Shown here piece after piece: positions 18,340-27,317 of a stretch of DNA of 64,000 nt (position 1 is its first letter; each line of letters starts with the position of its first letter). A program made the position numbers and the translations under genes. The DNA lies in assembly GCA_018817385.1 (NCBI GenBank), contig JAHIUA010000088.1, forward strand, positions 19,317 to 83,316, read 5' to 3'. Under the pieces are notes generated by a model, which did no database searches, had not been told where the DNA came from, and was given only the letters and a program-made list of their open reading frames with translations. The DNA comes from Pseudomonadota bacterium (GTDB taxonomy: Bacteria; Desulfobacterota; Desulfobulbia; Desulfobulbales; Desulfocapsaceae).

Positions 18340-19368
18340 ATGGAGCTGAGTGAACTTGGATTGGATCGTTGGTTCACAGACCAGGCCAGTGAATTCTGTC
18401 CCCCTGAACAGCGATTTGCTCGGGTAACGGCGGTTGATCGGGGCTGGTATGTAATCAGGAATGAGGATGGGGAAGTAGCTGCCAGGGCAACTGGTAAATT
18501 TCTCCATTCTACTGAATCTACAAACGATATGCCTTGTGTCGGTGATTGGGTCTGTGTCTGTTATGACTCTGAAACTTCCGCGAGCATCCATACGGTTCTG
18601 CCCAGGAAGTCGTTTCTGCGGCGAAAATCTGTTGGCAAGACTATCGAGCTGCAGATGATTGCGGCAAATATCGATGCCGCCTTTATCGTTCAATCGTGTC
18701 ACTACGATTTTAATGTACCCAGGCTTGAACGCTATCTGGTGATGGCCAATGAAGGTCATGTCGAGCCATTGCTTGTTCTGACTAAGATAGATCTGGTCAG
18801 TGCAGAAGAATTGGCACAAATGATTCTGGAAATTCGTCGTGGAGGGATCAACGTCAGGATTATTGCTCTCAGCAATGTAACCGGAGTTGGTTTAGACCAG
18901 ATTAAAGAGGTTATGGGCCTTGGAAAAACATACTGTCTCCTGGGATCTTCAGGAGTTGGTAAGACAACGCTCATTAATCAACTCACAGGCCAGGATATAT
19001 TGAAAACACGATCAGTAAGTGATTCCGGAGAAGGACGTCACACGACTGTCCGTCGTCAACTTATTGTTCTTGAGCAGGGCGCCATGATTATTGATACTCC
19101 GGGAATGCGAGAGGTTGGTATATTTACCGCCAGTGAAGGAGTGGATGAACTCTTCGATGATATTCAAGCATTATCTTTCCATTGCCGCTTCACCAATTGC
19201 AGTCACAGCAATGAACCCGGATGCGCAGTGTTGGAGGCAATAAAAAGCGGAAAACTGGAGCAGGAACATTATGCAAATTATGTGAGACTCAACAGGGAGT
19301 CAACGTGCAATGAGACGTCTTTAACTGGCAAGCGGAAAAGAAATAAAACTTCTGGAACGATAAAGTGA
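18340..19368 (+). CDS. rsgA: Ribosome small-subunit-dependent GTPase RsgA
   Basis: A circularly permuted GTPase acting late in 30S subunit maturation (342 residues). The N-terminal OB-like domain covers about 20-100. The G motifs appear in the permuted order typical of this family: LTKIDL (G4) near 147, GSSGVGKTTLINQL (G1) near 204, GRHTTVRR (switch) near 230, DTPGMRE (G3) near 248. A C-terminal zinc knuckle (CRFTNCSHSNEPGC near 286) follows. It is separated from its neighbours and probably transcribed alone. Confidence 0.95.
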   Translation: MELSELGLDRWFTDQASEFCPPEQRFARVTAVDRGWYVIRNEDGEVAARATGKFLHSTESTNDMPCVGDWVCVCYDSETSASIHTVLPRKSFLRRKSVGKTIELQMIAANIDAAFIVQSCHYDFNVPRLERYLVMANEGHVEPLLVLTKIDLVSAEELAQMILEIRRGGINVRIIALSNVTGVGLDQIKEVMGLGKTYCLLGSSGVGKTTLINQLTGQDILKTRSVSDSGEGRHTTVRRQLIVLEQGAMIIDTPGMREVGIFTASEGVDELFDDIQALSFHCRFTNCSHSNEPGCAVLEAIKSGKLEQEHYANYVRLNRESTCNETSLTGKRKRNKTSGTIK

Positions 19369-20011
19369 CCTCCAACTCTCTTGGCCTTTCAAACTTCAAG
19401 TTTCAGGGAACGGAATGAATAAAGGGACATGAATAATAGAATAATGACTGTTTTTTTCCTCTTCAGGCCAGCATCCTAGTCTGGACGACCTTGAGTTACG
19501 TTCATGAAGTTGTAATGGCCAATTGCAAACTCATTCCAGGAAATCGCAAGACTGTATTTTACCAAGCCGTTTTCTGGAGTGAGTTTGCCGCTCAAAGGAA
19601 GGTGGAAACCTTCTAAGGGCATGTATGTAAATAACCTGTCCCATCCTGCATCTTATCTTCGGGTCATCTTTGATAGTGACTCAATCGCAAAATCCTCAAC
19701 GTAGCCATCTACGCCAGCGTTTTTTGTTCAATCTCCGCATCCAAACCTGGTCCAAATCCAAGCGTAATAGCAGACAGGGTATTCCCCAACAGGCCCTAAG
19801 CTAAGTTGCCGGGTATTTTGAATCGAATCATGTGTACACTTTTTGCTGAAGTTCATCTCGCAAGCTTGCATATTGTGCCATGCCTAAACCGTGACAGTGC
19901 CTTAATATCAGGCGGTCGCAGCTTTTTTTTATGGCCTTTTGCCTGTAGAATTGCCTTTGGCACGGACAGGCAAAGGAGCATAAAAAATAGAGAGATTGGA
20001 AACTGGTAAAA
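19369..20011. other. Intergenic region, no gene supported (643 bp)
   Basis: This convergent gap lies between rsgA (+) and the chemoreceptor gene (-). No frame has a plausible start with a ribosome-binding site and protein-like composition; a 67-residue frame near 19806-20009 looks spurious. I see no strong hairpin with a T-run. It may hold decayed sequence. Confidence 0.5.
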
Positions 20012-22147
20012 CTATAATTTAAATCGGTTTGTCATTTCTCCAAGCTCTATGGCCAGTTTTGATAGATTGTGTGCGTTTTTAGAAACTTGCGAACTGCTGT
20101 TTGTCATGCCATTGGATGCTTGATTAACGTCTGCAATATCTGTTGTGATATCTCCGGTTACAGAAGTGGCTTGCGCTAGATTCTCATTCATTTCACTGAT
20201 CCCTTGTGAAACCTGGGCGATGTTACTTGCGATTTCTTGTGTGGATACCGACTGCTCTTCGACCGCGGTGGCGATGGTACTGACGATCTCATTTATGTTA
20301 TTGATTACCTTGATGACGTTTTCTGTTTCTGTAACAGAAGACGTGGTTGATATTTGTATGCCCTCTATTCTTTCTCTAATGCTTTTCGTTGCTTCTGCTG
20401 TTTGTTTGGCGAGTTCCTTGATCTCATTTGCAACTACGGCAAAGCCTTTTCCCGCCTCACCGGCACGGGCAGCTTCTATGGTGGCGTTTAAGGCGAGCAG
20501 ATTGATCTGTTCGGATATTTCGGCTATCGTTTCAGTAACACTGGTTATATCTTGGGCCGCATGATTGAGTTTTCCCATCGTTTTTGACGTATTTTCTGAT
20601 TGAGAAACCGCTTGAGCGGATACGCCTCGAGCCATTTCAGCACTTTGAGCAATTTCGTTTATGGTAGAACTCATCTTTTCCGTTGCGCTGGCGACCATGG
20701 CCACATTTGTTGAGGTCTCTACCATTGCAGTGGCGACAGAATGTATATTGGCATTCATTTCTTCCGAGGCCACAGCTAGAGTATTCGATTTCGCCGAGGT
20801 CTCCGTGGTGGATGAATTCATAAGTTCCGAGACCTGTGATAATGACTTGGATGAATCTCCGAGATTGGTTGATATTTCCTTAATGTTAATAAGGATATCG
20901 GCAAAATTGGCTTTGAATTTATTGAACCAGGCCCCAAGTGTGCTGATTTCATTATCACATACACACTGATATACTTTGCACTCTTGACAGGATCTATATT
21001 CTTTGCTTAAAATTTTTGGACAGTACACTTTTTTGTCGAACTCAGGCGCCCAACTCCCTACGTCAAACCAACACAACACCTCGTTCTTTCCATAGCACGG
21101 GCATTCCTGTTTCCCGCATTTCATGATCTCCGAACAGTTTACCTTCTTCGTGTTGTAGCTTTTTGTGAAGTTTCCAAGGGCGAGCTTGCTGAAAAGTCCG
21201 GTGAATTCTTGCAATGGTTTTGCCACAAGTTTGGTCGCAATCAGTATTGATACAATTACTCCAACTGCAATAGCGCCAATCAGAATCAGGACCGCCAGTG
21301 TCAGGTTGTGGTTTACCACTGCAACCTCGTGGGAAATGTCTTTTAATATGACCATGGAACCAAAGGCATTCTCGTCATTGTCCGTTACTGGCAGGTATAA
21401 TAGCGCATAGGGAATACCATTAATTCGTCTTTCAAGTTCCGTATTTTCCACCTTATTTAAACTCTCTTGCACCAGGACAGGACTTATTGTGTTGTCCGAT
21501 ATCTCCTTATTGGTAGTTGCCACGATCTTGACATCTTGTTTGTTAATAAAGATCAAGTCGGCCTGCAGTACTTCTTTCATGGTCTGTAAAAAAGCATCGT
21601 TAATATAATAGCCGTAGCCGACAAAGCCGGCAAATTCTTCATCAACTACAATGGGAGATCCGAACTTCAAGGTGATACCATTTTTGCCGTTTTGATAATC
21701 CCAGTTGATTGTCTGGGTCGCCAGCATCTGTTTGGTAAAGGGAAAATTCAATTTGCTGTCACCGAATTTAGCGGGCAAGTGACCCCTTGCCAAAACATTC
21801 CCCTGTTTGTTGGTAAATTCAATATTGTTGAGCTTAAGTGCCTTGAAATATGTTTCCAGGATGTCTAAGAGGGGTGAGTTATCGTCTGTCATTTGAGTAT
21901 AGGATATCGCTTCTTTCAGGGAGGAATCTTTTGTGAAAAATTTTGCATAATTCAACCCCTCGCTCTTCAATCCTTCGATGGCATATTCATAGGCAAGTTT
22001 TGTAGACAGCAGGGTCTCCTCTATACTTACATTAAAGGAGTTTTTCGTGTTTGAGTATGAAACATAGGTGATGACAAGATTAGGCAGCGCCACTAATATA
22101 ACGATAAAGAAGATTAGTTTTGCTTTGATTGTTTTTAAAAATCGCAT
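20012..22147 (-). CDS. Methyl-accepting chemotaxis protein with Cache sensor and cysteine-rich insert
   Basis: A 711-residue chemoreceptor. TM1 lies near 8-28, a large periplasmic Cache-type domain runs to about 275 ([14 protein letters not shown]), and TM2 near 282-305 leads into HAMP. Between HAMP and the signalling domain, roughly residues 345-405, lies a segment with ten cysteines ([19 protein letters not shown], then further CxxC pairs). The signalling tip [20 protein letters not shown] and flanking heptad helices are complete. The cysteine segment recalls CW-type cysteine motifs in other delta-proteobacterial receptors and could bind a metal or cluster (inference). It lies 91 bases downstream of a periplasmic binding protein gene on the same strand. 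Confidence 0.93.
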   Translation of the reverse strand: MRFLKTIKAKLIFFIVILVALPNLVITYVSYSNTKNSFNVSIEETLLSTKLAYEYAIEGLKSEGLNYAKFFTKDSSLKEAISYTQMTDDNSPLLDILETYFKALKLNNIEFTNKQGNVLARGHLPAKFGDSKLNFPFTKQMLATQTINWDYQNGKNGITLKFGSPIVVDEEFAGFVGYGYYINDAFLQTMKEVLQADLIFINKQDVKIVATTNKEISDNTISPVLVQESLNKVENTELERRINGIPYALLYLPVTDNDENAFGSMVILKDISHEVAVVNHNLTLAVLILIGAIAVGVIVSILIATKLVAKPLQEFTGLFSKLALGNFTKSYNTKKVNCSEIMKCGKQECPCYGKNEVLCWFDVGSWAPEFDKKVYCPKILSKEYRSCQECKVYQCVCDNEISTLGAWFNKFKANFADILINIKEISTNLGDSSKSLSQVSELMNSSTTETSAKSNTLAVASEEMNANIHSVATAMVETSTNVAMVASATEKMSSTINEIAQSAEMARGVSAQAVSQSENTSKTMGKLNHAAQDITSVTETIAEISEQINLLALNATIEAARAGEAGKGFAVVANEIKELAKQTAEATKSIRERIEGIQISTTSSVTETENVIKVINNINEIVSTIATAVEEQSVSTQEIASNIAQVSQGISEMNENLAQATSVTGDITTDIADVNQASNGMTNSSSQVSKNAHNLSKLAIELGEMTNRFKL

Positions 22148-22238
22148 CGTTACTATCTCCTGTCTTTTAATTCTCTACGCTTCATGTATATGCCTATCGG
22201 CGATGGGCCAATGTTGAAGGCGTCTAGAGGGAGGTCTT

Positions 22239-23033
22239 CTAATTCTCAATAAAAAAACCTGCATCAGTGATAATGGCTTGTCCCCTGCTGCTTTTCATAA
22301 AATCTATAAATTTCTTGCTGTTGCCCTGAGGCTCTCCCATTGTGTAAAAATACATTGTTCGGAGTTGAGACATTCCGCTCTTGTTGCCATTGTCAATTAA
22401 TTGGAGGATCTTAATATCCTTTTTGTCCATTAGCGTAGCATGAGAGAGCCAACCTATGCTTACTGGAAAGGTCTTGACTTTAGTATAGACAGTAGGAGTC
22501 ATATCCACAAATATGGTGTTTTGGGGGAGTTCATTGAATTCTAATAACTCTTTGGCATGGTCGTAAGTGGCTGACTTTACGGGTGGTGATATAATGACTA
22601 TTTTTTTTCCTTTGGGGCCATTCAGGTCATCCCATTCCTCTATTTTTCCTTGTAAAATATCTGTCAACTGTTGTGATGTTATTTCAGTTAACGGATTTGT
22701 TGGGTGAACCACAATGACAAAGGCATCTGAAAATGCCTTTGTTTCAACCAGGCCTTTCTCCTTTTCCTTTGCCTTTAGCGGTCTGCCGCCACCCGCTATA
22801 TCACATTCACCGGCCAGAAGTTTTTGGATACCGAATCCTGTGCTTTTTCCCTTCAGGTCAATTTTTATTCCTTCCTTTTCATTAAATTCCTTTGCTGCCC
22901 TGTACATTATCCCTTTTAGGACTGTTGAAGATCCATTGTACCTGAGAACCTCCTGGGCAAAGGAGGTGTGGGTATTGGCCATAAAGAGACATAGAAAAAA
23001 AAGTACTAGTTTGATGATTATGCTTCTGTTCAT
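22239..23033 (-). CDS. PstS-like periplasmic substrate-binding protein
   Basis: A 264-residue exported protein. A signal peptide (basic MNRSIIIK, hydrophobic LVLFFLCLFMA) ends near SFA-QE. The mature part starts with YNGSSTVLKG and contains ECDIAGGGRPL, FVIVVHPTNPL and GKIEEWDDLNGPKGKKI, as in the phosphate-binding PstS/PBP-like superfamily. No ABC permease or ATPase gene is nearby. The next gene on this strand is a chemoreceptor, so the protein may deliver a ligand signal rather than feed a transporter (inference). The ligand is unknown; phosphate or another oxyanion is most likely from the fold. Confidence 0.85.
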   Translation of the reverse strand: MNRSIIIKLVLFFLCLFMANTHTSFAQEVLRYNGSSTVLKGIMYRAAKEFNEKEGIKIDLKGKSTGFGIQKLLAGECDIAGGGRPLKAKEKEKGLVETKAFSDAFVIVVHPTNPLTEITSQQLTDILQGKIEEWDDLNGPKGKKIVIISPPVKSATYDHAKELLEFNELPQNTIFVDMTPTVYTKVKTFPVSIGWLSHATLMDKKDIKILQLIDNGNKSGMSQLRTMYFYTMGEPQGNSKKFIDFMKSSRGQAIITDAGFFIEN

Positions 23034-23292
23034 GCTAACTCCTTCTGTTTGGTAAGTTGCAGATTGCAGGGAGGTAACTCATTACAAGTTGTTATCAATT
23101 TTTCAGGAACTCTTTTAGTCTTTAGGCCCACTTTTGATCGTCTTGTTCCTAACGCCTTGTTATTTAGGTTGTATGTTATGCATTGTGTGGAGCGTGGGGA
23201 AATCGTATTTGCGAGATGAAATTCTGATTACGGTTGAATCTCATCTCACTTTGAAGGCGCTGCTCACTCAGTGAGTCTCTTCCTGTCTCTAG

Positions 23293-23452
23293 GAGCCTGT
23301 CGGACTTAGACATAAATCTGCTGCAAATTGGACAAATCGGCCCATATTCCCATGGCTTTTCGTTAAATAGGCCTGCTATTCGCCTCAAATCCATGAAAAT
23401 CTGGTCTCGATTTCTCTAATTTTCGCTACGATTCTCTAAATCCGACAGACTC
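23293..23452 (-). repeat. MITE-like element, copy 1 (inverted relative to copies 2 and 3)
   Basis: This 160-bp element is flanked on both sides by CTAG (23289-23292 and 23453-23456). Its ends are imperfect inverted repeats: GAGCCTGTCGGACTTAGA at the left and, read on the other strand, GAGTCTGTCGGATTTAGA at the right. It is near-identical, in reverse orientation, to 27118-27277 and to 63867-64000. No transposase is encoded. Inside, TTTTCATGGATTT and a partner arm can form a nested hairpin. Confidence 0.88.
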
Positions 23453-23456
23453 CTAG

Positions 23457-25061
23457 GTTTCAGAACAGGATTTAGTTGTAAACAGGTCTCAGTTTTCAAG
23501 GTTTTTATCTCCTTACGGTGATGCAGATCAACGTCGTCTGAATCTTTTCTCGTAGTGATAGCTAAAGGTTATTGTTCAGGCGTAAAGCTCGCCGGCCAGA
23601 AGCATATTGTCATTATTACTGACGAAAAATCAGATACCATTATTATCCCGGAGGGTAAGTGAGGCAACACGATTAGGGCTAAAGTGAAAGGAGTCTTTTA
23701 ACGCACCTTTCATGCGAGTAGTAAAAACCATTTCTCATGACATTCTTCCTGAAAATAATGAGCCTGTAAACTATAGGTATGTTCTGAATCAGTTGATATT
23801 ACTATCACGTTTGCAGTCTTCCTATTTGCAAATATATCACCAGTGAAACTTTGAATGCCAATAAAATTTTATACAAAAATGGGTTGTTGATTGGGAACTG
23901 TATATTATCAGGATGTTAGAGATAGGAAAAAAAGTATCGGAAAAAAATGGAAAAAAAGAGCATAAAGATGCTTTGGTGTGATAGGTACTCTGGGCTGTTG
24001 CATACTGCAATGTGGTATTATGGCCTGCGGCATAGGTGTTTTCTTGGTATTACATATTTATTCATTTCAGTCAGCTGTAAAAAAAATGGGGTGCTGTCCG
24101 TTTTGTGCAATAATCGTTAACTGGAGAGTTTCTGTTGGGGCACTTGATAGACAGGGAGAGATGGCTGTTCATGGTTGGTGGGATGCCGCTCAAATATTAA
24201 CCTCAGCTGTATAATCAGTTCTTCCGGGCCTTTTTAGGGAATTGGTTTCGAATAAATTTTGTCATATTTTTATGGATTGTTATGCATCCGGATGGTTTCT
24301 TTTGTTTGTACAGCATTCTGTGCTTTTGAAGGAGATTCTCTGTCGCATTGAAGGCAGCGAGAGAGATCGTTACGTATTGTTTGTGTTTCTCAGTCTCCAA
24401 TGAATAGGTCGCAAGAGGAATTTTTGCCTCAATTGAAATCGGATTGTCAGAACTTGCGACAGTTATTTTATGAAGCCAAATATTGATACGGCCTAGTGTT
24501 CCAGGTCTCCGGGGTGAAGACAAACGTTTCCAGAGAGGTGAAAAAAAATAATGATTGTGGCATCAAAAAACATTGATTTTCATTAAATGCCCAAAAAGGT
24601 CCCCGGTAGAACCTGATAAACCTGTCGTAAAGCTGGACGGAAACATTTCGTCTTCTTCGTTATCCGTCTTCTCGAACTTGCTCGTATCGCTAAGATTGAG
24701 GGTTTCTTCAAGGAGAAAGTAGAATTCGAGAGCCAATGTAACACAGGCGAACGTGCGCAGGTAAAAACCGAAACTGTTATCATATTATTCTATTCCATAG
24801 GTGGTCGCCTAATCTCCTTTTTATATCTTTCTGCCATTCAGTTATTCAGGAGTACCAATTGCTGAGAACCCTGGTTGAAGTTCCCTTTTCTGCTTGTAAT
24901 TTGTCTCTATATATTGTTCATTTGCTCGTATGAAAGAATAATTAAATACAGAGAAATGGATATCAGGATGATGATAATCTCCTGGCTGTTGCGGGATGAG
25001 TTTACGGTTGTGCCAATGTGGTGCCCTGTCTGTTTTTCTATACTTTTGGTGGAGGCTTGAG
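23457..25061. other. Gene-poor region (about 1.6 kb)
   Basis: Apart from the doubtful frame at 24215-24523, no gene is supported. Short protein-like fragments appear without good starts, for example a frame ending at about 23661 (VKLAGQKHIVIITDEKSD) and one near 24620-24790. The sequence is more AT-rich than its neighbours. This looks like decayed or foreign DNA next to a mobile-element copy. A GGAGG at 25051-25055 belongs to the next gene. Confidence 0.5.
24215..24523 (-). CDS. Doubtful hypothetical protein or gene fragment
   Basis: A 102-residue frame with moderately protein-like composition (INIWLHKITVASSDNPISIE, ATENLLQKHRMLYKQKKPSG). It has a basic C terminus, no recognised domain and no clear ribosome-binding site. 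It sits alone in the gene-poor stretch. It could be the remnant of a longer gene or a chance frame. Confidence 0.25.
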   Translation of the reverse strand: MSSPRRPGTLGRINIWLHKITVASSDNPISIEAKIPLATYSLETEKHKQYVTISLAAFNATENLLQKHRMLYKQKKPSGCITIHKNMTKFIRNQFPKKARKN

Positions 25062-26786
25062 ATGAGTAAGAAAATAGTAATTATCGGTGGCGTAGCCGCT
25101 GGCCCCAAGGCTGCATGCCGGGTGAAACGTCTGATGCAGGATGCCGAGGTTACCATCATTGATCAGGATACTCTTATTTCCTATGGTGGTTGCGGTATTC
25201 CCTATTATGTCTCGGGTGATGTGTCCGATGAGTCGGAACTTCGTTCCACCAGTTTTCACATGGTACGGAATGAGGCCTTTTTTGAAAATGCCAAGGGAGT
25301 GATAGTCAAGAGCGGTACCAGGGCAGTGGCCATTGATCGGAGAGCAAAAACGGTTAAGGTGGAAATCCTGGCCAGTGGGGAACTACAGGAAATCCCCTAT
25401 GATACTCTTATGATCGCTACCGGTTCTCGTCCCTTTGTCCTTCCTATTCCCGGAAACGATCTTGATGGAGTCTTTACTATCTCCGATCTCCATAAAGCCA
25501 TTGAGATCAAGGAGCGGATTGCCAAGGGCAGGGTGGGTAAGGCCGTGGTCATCGGCGGCGGGGCAATCGGCCTGGAAATGGCCGAGGCCTTCAAAGATCT
25601 CTGGGGAGTGGAGACTACGATTGTAGAGTTCATGCCTCAGATTTTACCTCGAATCGTCGATTTCCCCATGGCCGCTATGGTGACCAAACACATGCGTGAC
25701 AATGAGGTGGACATCTTTTTGGGCGAAGGGGCCGAAGAGATTCTGGGGAAGGATGGCAAGGTTACTGGGCTGCGCACAGCCAAGCGCACCATCGAAGCCG
25801 ATATCGTGATCATGGCGGCCGGGGTCAGACCGCGTTCAGAAATTGCCGCAGAAGCCGGTCTCCAGATCTCGCCCCTGGGGGCCATTGTGGTCAATGAACG
25901 GATGCAGACATCCGACCCCTCTATTTACGCGGCAGGTGACTGTATCGAGGTGATGCACCTGGTGAGCGGCAAGAAATTTTATGCCCCCCTGGGATCACTC
26001 GCCAACAAAGAAGGACGGGTGGCCGGAGATAACATGGCAGGAATTCCTTCCACCTTTAAGGGGGCAGTTGGCAGTTTCATCATGAAGGCCTTTGATGTCT
26101 GTGTCGGTGCCACCGGCCTCAGTTTTGAGATGGCGAAAGCAGAAGGATTTGATGCCGACGTGGCCTTAACCGCCCCTTCAGATCGAGCCCATTTCTTTCC
26201 CACTGAAGCTGTCGTCTGCTTTCAGATGGTTTTTGATCGTCGTACCCGACGGGTTCTCGGCTTTCAGGGATTCGGGCCCATGGGCGACGGAATTTCGGCC
26301 CGTATTGATGCCGCAGCAGCCTATATCTCCATGGGTGCCACCATTGATGATTTCGGGACCTTGGAGATGGCCTATGCACCGCCCTTTTCCGCAGCCATTG
26401 ACAGTATCAACGCTGCAGCCTATGTGGCGGATAATCTCTGTGATGGTCGGATGCGCAAGACGACTCTGGAGTCCTTTCTTGCCTGGATGGAAGACTTCGC
26501 TACCCAGCCTGAGTGGAGGGTCCTCGATATTCGTCATCCTAAAGAGGTGGGACCGTTTGTAGAGAAATTTGGTGCAGAGAGGTGGTGCGCTATTCCCTAT
26601 AATGAGGTTCGGGCACGTTATAAAGAGATTCCCAAGGATAAAACGCTTATTATCCTCTGCGACGCAGGGACTCGTTCTTTCGAGATTCAGAGCTTTCTGG
26701 AAAGTGTGAATTGCAGCAATACAATGGTTCTCGGTGGCGGATTGAACATGGTTCGCAGAATTGGGGTGGACTGGTATCCCCAATAA
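25062..26786 (+). CDS. FAD-dependent CoA-disulfide / polysulfide reductase with C-terminal rhodanese domain
   Basis: 574 residues from the ATG at 25062, chosen because GGAGG lies seven bases upstream. The N-terminal FAD motif is VIIGGVAAGPKAACRVKRL. The redox cysteine lies in SYGGCGIPYY near 44, as in CoA-disulfide reductases. The second dinucleotide motif is VIGGGAIGLEMAEAF near 165, followed by YAAGDCIEV near 290. A C-terminal rhodanese domain (about 475-574) has the active loop CDAGTRS. This is the architecture of NAD(P)H sulfur/polysulfide reductases (Nsr/CoADR-Rhd). Expected role: cytoplasmic reduction of sulfane sulfur, fitting a sulfur-metabolising anaerobe. It appears monocistronic, with a possible terminator just downstream. 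Confidence 0.9.
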   Translation: MSKKIVIIGGVAAGPKAACRVKRLMQDAEVTIIDQDTLISYGGCGIPYYVSGDVSDESELRSTSFHMVRNEAFFENAKGVIVKSGTRAVAIDRRAKTVKVEILASGELQEIPYDTLMIATGSRPFVLPIPGNDLDGVFTISDLHKAIEIKERIAKGRVGKAVVIGGGAIGLEMAEAFKDLWGVETTIVEFMPQILPRIVDFPMAAMVTKHMRDNEVDIFLGEGAEEILGKDGKVTGLRTAKRTIEADIVIMAAGVRPRSEIAAEAGLQISPLGAIVVNERMQTSDPSIYAAGDCIEVMHLVSGKKFYAPLGSLANKEGRVAGDNMAGIPSTFKGAVGSFIMKAFDVCVGATGLSFEMAKAEGFDADVALTAPSDRAHFFPTEAVVCFQMVFDRRTRRVLGFQGFGPMGDGISARIDAAAAYISMGATIDDFGTLEMAYAPPFSAAIDSINAAAYVADNLCDGRMRKTTLESFLAWMEDFATQPEWRVLDIRHPKEVGPFVEKFGAERWCAIPYNEVRARYKEIPKDKTLIILCDAGTRSFEIQSFLESVNCSNTMVLGGGLNMVRRIGVDWYPQ

Positions 26787-26806
26787 GCCCTTCTTGGATT
26801 TTCCTG

Positions 26807-26834
26807 AAGCAGGAGAGAGGGGCTGCTTTTTTTT
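26807..26834 (+). terminator. Putative intrinsic terminator after the rhodanese-reductase gene
   Basis: AAGCAG (26807-26812) can pair with CTGCTT (26823-26828), followed by a run of T to 26834. A longer alternative pairing uses GCAGGAGAGAGG with CCTCTCTTCTGC further on. The position 21 bases after the stop codon fits transcription termination. Confidence 0.55.
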
Positions 26835-27117
26835 ACCTCTCTTCTGCAACTTCCTTTTTGCTTTCAGCCGCATTGTTTTTCTTTCTTTTATAGCTCCCTG
26901 TGGACAACTTTCCATAGTTTATGCTATCTATACTTAGTCATTAGAGATGATTTTTTTCTTTCTTCACTAACTCCTGAGATATTTTCCCCCTCAAGGGCTA
27001 TTGAAAAAAGTCTTTTAGAGCTAGTATGTACTCTCCACGATGATAAGATGGCCCCTGAGGTGGTGCCTTGTTTATAGGGAAGACCGATCGATGCGGCAGT
27101 AATATGCTCATCTCTGG

Positions 27118-27277
27118 GAGTCTGTCGGATTTAGAGAAGCGTAGCGAAAATTAGAGAAATCGAGACCAGATTTTCATGGATTTGAGGCGAATAGCAGGCC
27201 TATTTAACGAAAATCCATGGAAATATGGGCCGATTTGTCTAATTTGCAGCAGATTTATGTCTAAGTCCGACAGGCTC
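27118..27277 (+). repeat. MITE-like element, copy 2
   Basis: 160 bp, the same length as copy 1 and near-identical to it in the opposite orientation. The termini are GAGTCTGTCGGATTTAGA at the left and the complement of GAGCCTGTCGGACTTAGA at the right. The right flank is CTAG (27278-27281); the left flank is CTGG (27114-27117), a one-base change from CTAG. It ends 40 bases before the start codon of the HEAT-repeat response regulator, so it occupies that gene's promoter or leader region. Confidence 0.9.
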
Positions 27278-27317
27278 CTAGGGCGAACTGTTTTTTACCC
27301 TGCGTAACTTAAAAAAT

